Part shown: in pieces, positions 59,091 to 64,000 of the stretch
Layout of the letters: each line of letters opens with the position of its first letter
Numbering within the stretch: the first letter of the stretch is position 1
NCBI RefSeq assembly: GCF_025421775.1
Contig: NZ_JAOEFX010000001.1
Coordinates: 434,001 to 498,000, forward strand
Direction: 5' to 3'
Source: Paenarthrobacter aurescens
GTDB taxonomy: Bacteria > Actinomycetota > Actinomycetes > Actinomycetales > Micrococcaceae
Length of the DNA stretch: 64,000 nucleotides
Notes under the pieces: model-generated
Told to the model about the DNA's origin: nothing
The model's input: only the letters and a program-made list of their open reading frames with translations
Databases searched by the model: none
Program-made: the position numbers and the translations under genes

Positions 59091-60656
59091 CTATGGCGTG
59101 ACTTTTATTTCACGGATGGTCAGGTCCCGGAACGTGGCCGCTCCCTCGTGGGCGTAGAGGCGGATGCCGTTGTCGCCTTCAAGGGGAAAAACCCGGTGTG
59201 AGTGCACCACCCGCCCGTCACCGACGAACATCTCGACGCTCGTACGATCCACGAGGACGCGGATAGCGAGGCGCCCTGCGGAGAGGTCCACCGGGGTTTG
59301 GGTTTCGCCGGCAGTGGGGTTGATCGTGGGGCGGCGGTTGACGTACGTGAACGGGCCACGCAGGAAGACACCCGCGGCGACATGCCTCCCTCCGCCCGCG
59401 GCGCGGCACACCTCAAGACCGAGATTGGCCGGTGGTTCGGCCGGGTCCCACACCAACTCGCAGGACAGCTCGTAGGCGAGCGGGCGGACGGTCAGATCCT
59501 TCGTACCGGTAACCGCCACATCGCCCAGACGATGTGCGCGCTTCACGTGGTTCTCCAGCGCGGATGTCGGGGCGGAGGCCAGGTAGTAGCCACCGCTTCC
59601 ACGCTTGAGGCGGACATCGCGGACAATCATGTCGTCACCGTTGTAGCCTTCGGTAGCCAGGGTGGGCGTGTTGTGCGGATAGTCCCAGAAATTTGCCCAT
59701 CCGATCGCCCGGCGGAGAGTGGGGTCCTCGGCACCTGACGGAACGTGATGCGGATAGGTAACTGCACCATAGAAGTCGAAGCCATAGTCCAGCCACTCCG
59801 GCTCGGCATGGTCGGGCGTGAAGGAACTGCCGTCAAAAGCTCCGGTCCAATAGGCATACGTCGCGGGCAGTCCGCGGCCCTTGCCGTTTGCGCTGGTTCC
59901 GAGAACCCAGTGCGAGGATCCGTCGTCGGCAGTCATCCGGAAGATATCCGGGCACTCGAGCAGCCCCAGATCGCTGCGGAGAAACTCGCCCACGCGCTTC
60001 CAGGACTGCAGGTCCGGCGAGGTGTAGAAACCAAGCTTCTGCCCCTCCGCATTGGCCAAGAACCACCGACCTCGGTCACCATCCCAGATCACCTTGGGAT
60101 CGCGGAAATCGTGAACACCCGGGTTGGGCAGCACAGGTGCCTGGCCACCAGGCTTGAAGGACCGTCCCCGGTCCGTGGAGTACCAGAGATACTGCGCCTG
60201 CCGGCCATCCGGCGCCTGGGTGACAATTGCTATGACGGCACCCGCTCCGAATCCGGCCGTGTTTCGCTCATCAACCACAAGGCATCCTGACCAACAGTCA
60301 CCGTTGCCGTTGCTGAACTTCGGTATCGCCACACCCCGGTCCCGGAATGAGACGTGGTCGGTGGTGGTGGCACGGCGCCACGATGTGCCTCCACCACCGT
60401 TGATGTAGTCAGCGTTGTACAAGTAGTAGTAGTGATACTCCCCGTCCAGGAAGATGGGGCGTTGGGGATCGTTCTTCCAGTTGTCGGGCACACTGAAGTG
60501 ATAGAGCGGGCGCATCCGGGATGTTCCTTTCGCGGGTGGGCCGCCCGCCGCCATGGCGGGTCCAACGGCGGTAGACAGTGCCAGGGACCCGCCCAACGCA
60601 ACGGCGCCGGCGCCGGTCAGTAGTCCTCGGCGGGAGACTGATGATGAATTTTTCAT
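59091..60656 (-). CDS. Tat-exported GH32 enzyme, levanase/levan fructotransferase type
   Basis: 521 residues. Twin-arginine signal SRRGLLTGAGAVALGG with cleavage after AMA (about residue 37), then a GH32 five-blade propeller: nucleophile Asp63 in NDPQ, FRDPK, and ECPD acid/base; a C-terminal beta-sandwich with LVDRTSVEMFV. NDPQ instead of NDPNG, plus export and about 520-residue length, resemble levan fructotransferases of Arthrobacter (levan to DFA IV), but exo-levanase is possible. ATG chosen; GTG at 60665 overlaps the upstream stop as GTGA. Confidence 0.87.
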   Translation of the reverse strand: MKNSSSVSRRGLLTGAGAVALGGSLALSTAVGPAMAAGGPPAKGTSRMRPLYHFSVPDNWKNDPQRPIFLDGEYHYYYLYNADYINGGGGTSWRRATTTDHVSFRDRGVAIPKFSNGNGDCWSGCLVVDERNTAGFGAGAVIAIVTQAPDGRQAQYLWYSTDRGRSFKPGGQAPVLPNPGVHDFRDPKVIWDGDRGRWFLANAEGQKLGFYTSPDLQSWKRVGEFLRSDLGLLECPDIFRMTADDGSSHWVLGTSANGKGRGLPATYAYWTGAFDGSSFTPDHAEPEWLDYGFDFYGAVTYPHHVPSGAEDPTLRRAIGWANFWDYPHNTPTLATEGYNGDDMIVRDVRLKRGSGGYYLASAPTSALENHVKRAHRLGDVAVTGTKDLTVRPLAYELSCELVWDPAEPPANLGLEVCRAAGGGRHVAAGVFLRGPFTYVNRRPTINPTAGETQTPVDLSAGRLAIRVLVDRTSVEMFVGDGRVVHSHRVFPLEGDNGIRLYAHEGAATFRDLTIREIKVTP

Positions 60657-60661
60657 GGGGT

Positions 60662-62212
60662 TCACTTCCGTTCCGGCAAGAGGCTACGGGTCTCATCAAA
60701 GACTCCGGCCATGGTCCACGCGTCGAAGGAGAGTAGTCGCACTGTGCTTTGGGTGGCGGCCAGTGTCACGCGCTCGCCGCCCAGGGTCGGGTAGACACGG
60801 GCTGTGAGCGGCTTACCGTTGGCGAAGATTTCGACGGCGGACCGGTCCACCAACACACGAAGGCGAACACGACCATCCGTCATGGGAAGCGGGCCGGACT
60901 TCTCCTCCACATCGACGGCAGGGTCAAGGCTGCTGCGGGTGCGGTCAAGGCGGAGGTTACCCGGATGGTGTCCGTCCGCAGCACGACTCAGCTCGATCAC
61001 TGTCTCCTCAACGCCATCCGCCGATCCGAGCAGACTGAGCCTCAACATCGCACCGGGTGCGAGCTGCAGATCCAGTTCAAGGTCCAACTGGTTGCCGGAA
61101 ACACCCGTATTCACAGGCGTCCCGGCCCCTACGAGAACCTGGCCCGGAACACTGACGTGGTCCCTGCGCAGCTTCGAGACTTCGGGAGCCGGCGCGAACT
61201 CCAACGTTCCGTCGTCCGCCAAGGTGGTAACGCGTGGCAGGCTCATGACGCCCGACCAGCCGGCTTCCACCATCGCTGTATCGCTTCGGCCTTCCTGCAT
61301 CCAGCCGAACATAACGCGTCGGCCCGACTCATCCTTGAACGATTGCGGCGCATAGAAGAAACGGCCACCGTAGTCGAGCCGGTGCAGGGCCGCGGGCTCG
61401 AACGAATCCCCGGCATAGCGTCCCGTCCAGTACAGCGGATGGCGGGTGTCGCCGTCGTCCCACGCCGAGAAGACCAGCACGTCCGGCGAGCCATCAGACG
61501 GTTCAGCTCCCAACGATCCCTGTCCCGCCCGGAACAGGTCCACGCATTCCCACATGGTCCCGGTCCAATCAGTGTCCGAGGGATCTCCCTGCGAAGCGTC
61601 GCCGATGAACAACGGCCCAATGTAGTCCCATTGCCGCAGGTCAACCGATTCATACAAGAACGCCGTACCACCGCGGTGTCGAATGCCGGAGCCCACCAGT
61701 TGCCGCCATTTGGTTCCTTCACGCCATACGCAGTGATCGCGGTACGCGGTGATCTCCACTCCGCTTGGCGGGGCTGCAATCACGGGGTTCCCGGTGTCCT
61801 TGGTCCAGCTCAGCAGATCCGGGGATCCTACCGCGACGCAGGGCAGTTCCCTACCCTCGAACCGCCCCGAGTAAACCAAGGTGGGCGTGCCGCCGTCGTT
61901 CACCAACACCCCGGACCAGCAGCCTTCGGCGTCCGGTCCTGCGGACGGTTCCAACGCGACCGGCTGGTCCGTCCAGGTGACGAGGTCGGTGCTGGTGGCA
62001 TGGCCCCACTGGATTCGGTGGTGGAAAGCACCCTCAGGGTTGTACTGGTAGAAGAGGTGGTAGGTGCCGTTCCACTGGCTGATGCCATTGGGGTCGTTGA
62101 GCCATCCGGCCGGTGAGACAAAGTGGAAGCGTGGCCGCAGCGGATCGGCTTCGGCGCGGGCCACCAACTCATCCTGCGGAACGGTGGCGAGCGGGTGGGT
62201 CAGTTCAGTCAT
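60662..62212 (-). CDS. Cytoplasmic GH32 beta-fructosidase
   Basis: 516 residues, no signal peptide. WLNDPNG with nucleophile Asp40, the transition-state-stabilising RDH motif, acid/base Glu in MWECVDLF, and the C-terminal beta-sandwich LVDRSAVEIFANG. Hydrolyses fructosyl bonds in sucrose, levan oligosaccharides or DFA. It overlaps the ATPase stop by four bases (ATGA) and the next gene by a GTGA, implying coordinated translation of importer, hydrolase and exported enzyme. Confidence 0.92.
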   Translation of the reverse strand: MTELTHPLATVPQDELVARAEADPLRPRFHFVSPAGWLNDPNGISQWNGTYHLFYQYNPEGAFHHRIQWGHATSTDLVTWTDQPVALEPSAGPDAEGCWSGVLVNDGGTPTLVYSGRFEGRELPCVAVGSPDLLSWTKDTGNPVIAAPPSGVEITAYRDHCVWREGTKWRQLVGSGIRHRGGTAFLYESVDLRQWDYIGPLFIGDASQGDPSDTDWTGTMWECVDLFRAGQGSLGAEPSDGSPDVLVFSAWDDGDTRHPLYWTGRYAGDSFEPAALHRLDYGGRFFYAPQSFKDESGRRVMFGWMQEGRSDTAMVEAGWSGVMSLPRVTTLADDGTLEFAPAPEVSKLRRDHVSVPGQVLVGAGTPVNTGVSGNQLDLELDLQLAPGAMLRLSLLGSADGVEETVIELSRAADGHHPGNLRLDRTRSSLDPAVDVEEKSGPLPMTDGRVRLRVLVDRSAVEIFANGKPLTARVYPTLGGERVTLAATQSTVRLLSFDAWTMAGVFDETRSLLPERK

Positions 62213-63303
62213 GCTGAAGCCTCTTCTTGAGCGTTCGACGCCGGGTGGCCGGGTTGGGTTGGTTCGCTGGCCAGGGCATGGCCGCTGGCAGCAGCCCACG
62301 GCCGGTATAGATGGCAGCGCACCCAGTGGCGGTTTTCGGGGTCCCCCACCTGGTGGCGGACTGGTTCTTCGGCAGAACAGGCCTGGTTCGGGTCGCCGTC
62401 GAACGCGCAGTGTGTCGAGGCCATGACAGCCTGCCGCAGTTCGGCCCTGCGGACAGGATCGTAGGAACCTGCGCGGGAAGGATCCGGCACTGCCGAAACA
62501 AGCAATTGAGTGTAGGGATGCGCAGGGTTGGACAACAGGTCCAGGGACTCGCCTTCCTCAACGAGTTCACCGGCGAACATCACCGCCGTACGGTCCGCGA
62601 GGTAGCGGGCGGACGCGAGGTCGTGGGTGATGTAGAGCATGGAGATACCCTGCTCATCGCGGAGCTTGCGCATCAGGTTCAGTACGCCGATCCGGACAGA
62701 GACGTCCAGCATGGAGGTAGGCTCGTCGGCCAGGATGACCTGCGGTTCGACGGCCAGCGCCCGGGCAATCGCAACGCGTTGGCGCTGCCCGCCCGAGAGC
62801 TCGTGCGGATATGAGTTCAGCATGTCAGCTTCCAGGCCAACAGTGGTCATGAGATCTTCGAGCCGCTGCCGGGTTTCCTCCTCGGAACCGCCGCTCTTGC
62901 CGTGGATCGCCAGGGAGCGCCGCAGGAAATGCTCGATCCTGTGCGCCGGGTTCAACGAGCCGAACGGGTCCTGGAACACCATCTGCAGCTGGGATCGAAA
63001 CGCACGCGATGCTTGGAAGCGATCCCGTTTGAGGACATCGACGCCATCAATGAGGATGGCGCCGGAGCTGGGCTTTTCGAGCCGGGCGACACAGCGGGCC
63101 AAGGTGCTTTTGCCGGATCCGGATTCACCCACCAGCGCTACGATTTCGCCCCGGCCAATGGTCAGGTCAACGCCGTGCAGGGCGCGGACAGACTCGCGGG
63201 AGAACAGTCCACCGACGGGGAACGACTTACCCAGGCCCTGGATTTCAAGGGCGGGGCTGCCGGTCAGGGTCCCGGGCTGCGGGGTCATGAGGGCGTGGCT
63301 CAT
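62209..63303 (-). CDS. Opp/Dpp-type ABC importer ATPase (DppF-like)
   Basis: 364 residues: Walker A GESGSGKST, signature LSGGQRQRVAIA, Walker B VILADEPTSMLD, H-loop THDLASA; C-terminal oligopeptide-family region PAHPYTQLLVSAVPDPSR. This class imports peptides but also oligosaccharides; linkage to two GH32 genes suggests fructo-oligosaccharide or difructose uptake. ATG overlaps the DppD-like stop. Confidence 0.9.
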   Translation of the reverse strand: MSHALMTPQPGTLTGSPALEIQGLGKSFPVGGLFSRESVRALHGVDLTIGRGEIVALVGESGSGKSTLARCVARLEKPSSGAILIDGVDVLKRDRFQASRAFRSQLQMVFQDPFGSLNPAHRIEHFLRRSLAIHGKSGGSEEETRQRLEDLMTTVGLEADMLNSYPHELSGGQRQRVAIARALAVEPQVILADEPTSMLDVSVRIGVLNLMRKLRDEQGISMLYITHDLASARYLADRTAVMFAGELVEEGESLDLLSNPAHPYTQLLVSAVPDPSRAGSYDPVRRAELRQAVMASTHCAFDGDPNQACSAEEPVRHQVGDPENRHWVRCHLYRPWAAASGHALASEPTQPGHPASNAQEEASA

Positions 63304-64000
63304 CGTGCGGCTCCTTCCAGAGGTGCGGGATCAATAACCGAAGGGTCGGCACCGATCGGTGCCACATAATGCCCGGGTGCCGCTTCGGTGAGGTCCGGGA
63401 TGTTGCGGAATTTCACGCCTTCGGGCAGGCCCGTCAGAGGAACGCGCGGACCGGTGAGCGGGGGGAAAGCTCCCATCAGCGCCTGGGTGTATGGGTGGCG
63501 GGGATTGGCGTAGACGTCCTGGGCTTTTGCGGTTTCCACGATCCGGCCGCCGTACATCACGGCCATGCGGTGCGAGAGTTCCACCATGAGGGACATATCG
63601 TGGGTGATGAAAAGGACCGAGAAGCCGAGCTCGCGCTGGAGTTCCTTGATTTGCGCCATGATCTCTTGCTGCACCACCACGTCCAGTGCGGTGGTGGGTT
63701 CGTCGAGGATCAGCAGTGACGGCTTGAGCGCCACAGCCATGGCGATGACCGCACGTTGACGCATGCCGCCCGAGAGCTGGTGCGGATAGGACTTGAGCCG
63801 GGCGGGGTCGATCCTCACGAGCTCCAGCAGCTCACCGGCACGCCGCAGCGATTCCTTGCGGGAGTAACCGGCGTGGGTAGTGAAGATGTCCACGATTTGT
63901 TCGCCGATGGTCAGTACCGGGTTGAGCGAGTTCATGGCCGACTGGAAGACCATTGCCACGTCCTGCCAGCGGAAGCGCCGCAACTCCTCCGGGCTCATGG
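63300..64000 (-). CDS. Opp/Dpp-type ABC importer ATPase (DppD-like), 5' end outside window
   Basis: Runs off the right edge, so about the first 90 residues including Walker A are missing. Seen: Q-loop MVFQSAMNSLNPVLTIGEQ, signature LSGGMRQRAVIAMA, Walker B LLILDEPTTALD, H-loop THDMSLMVELSHRM, and the DppD-type YANPRHPYTQALMGAFP tail. Pairs with the DppF-like ATPase four bases downstream (overlapping). Permease and binding-protein genes presumably lie further right. Confidence 0.9.
   Translation of the reverse strand, partial: MSPEELRRFRWQDVAMVFQSAMNSLNPVLTIGEQIVDIFTTHAGYSRKESLRRAGELLELVRIDPARLKSYPHQLSGGMRQRAVIAMAVALKPSLLILDEPTTALDVVVQQEIMAQIKELQRELGFSVLFITHDMSLMVELSHRMAVMYGGRIVETAKAQDVYANPRHPYTQALMGAFPPLTGPRVPLTGLPEGVKFRNIPDLTEAAPGHYVAPIGADPSVIDPAPLEGAAR

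Noticed and set aside
1..64000. CRISPR array, tRNA, rRNA, transposase or phage genes
   Set aside because: Looked for direct-repeat/spacer structure, cloverleaf sequences and recombinase or phage motifs by reading; none was recognised.

Overview
The window is a 64-kb stretch of chromosome from a high-GC actinobacterium, most likely Arthrobacter or Paenarthrobacter. The grounds are the codon use with frequent GTG and TTG starts, an IdeR/DtxR-type iron box, the fused oleBC gene arrangement known from Micrococcaceae, and a Tat-exported GH32 protein resembling Arthrobacter levan fructotransferases. The genus is an inference. No rRNA, tRNA, CRISPR array, prophage, insertion sequence or origin was seen; the gene content is catabolism, transport, stress and repair.

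Layout. 1-3.4 kb: start of a secreted protein, a 5'-3' exonuclease, and a 3-hydroxybenzoate 4-monooxygenase-type flavoprotein behind a perfect 13-bp palindrome. 3.5-9.6 kb: an RpiR regulator followed by dehydrogenase, aldehyde dehydrogenase, M20 amidohydrolase and a DUF3100 membrane protein, an apparently uncharacterised catabolic operon. 9.7-15.4 kb: MFS exporter and small stress or housekeeping proteins (AhpD-like, DksA/TraR-like, PPOX, MBL, DHFR-like). 15.5-19.5 kb: iron-siderophore ABC importer (ATPase, lipoprotein, fused double permease) under an iron box. 19.6-28 kb: ArfB, RidA, a SnoaL-like protein, a stand-alone UvrA2-like protein, PoxB, a LigD polymerase domain without ligase, and a Kef-type antiporter. 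28-37.3 kb: stress SDR, an alpha/beta-hydrolase relic, SQR-like flavoprotein, HVA_TUDOR protein, DinB protein, APC permease, zinc-ribbon MBL protein, NatAB-like ABC exporter, ChaB-like protein and a cold-shock protein.

37.3-42.1 kb is the long-chain olefin cluster oleD-oleBC-oleA. 42.2-48.5 kb holds PfpI/Hsp31, DHFR-like, two GAF-ANTAR regulators, a fatty acid desaturase, a second APC permease and a VOC protein. 48.7-53.3 kb is a PucR-controlled aminotransferase plus methylmalonate/malonate-semialdehyde dehydrogenase module. 53.4-54.9 kb holds two head-to-head truncated genes (TPP enzyme and LysR). 54.9-58.6 kb is LysR with prpF-like and matC-like genes. 58.8-64 kb is a levan/fructan operon: Opp/Dpp-type ATPases, an intracellular GH32, an exported GH32, and a fructokinase ruined by internal deletion.

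Most notable signals: a TAAG-N4-CTTA element 20-55 bp upstream of five mostly stress-type genes; a TATACA(T/A)ATGTC element shared by both promoters of the PucR module; three to four decaying genes whose lesions can be read directly; a heptamer repeat supplying GTG start codons at a gene junction; and a hairpin with two competing left arms at 50.2-50.3 kb.
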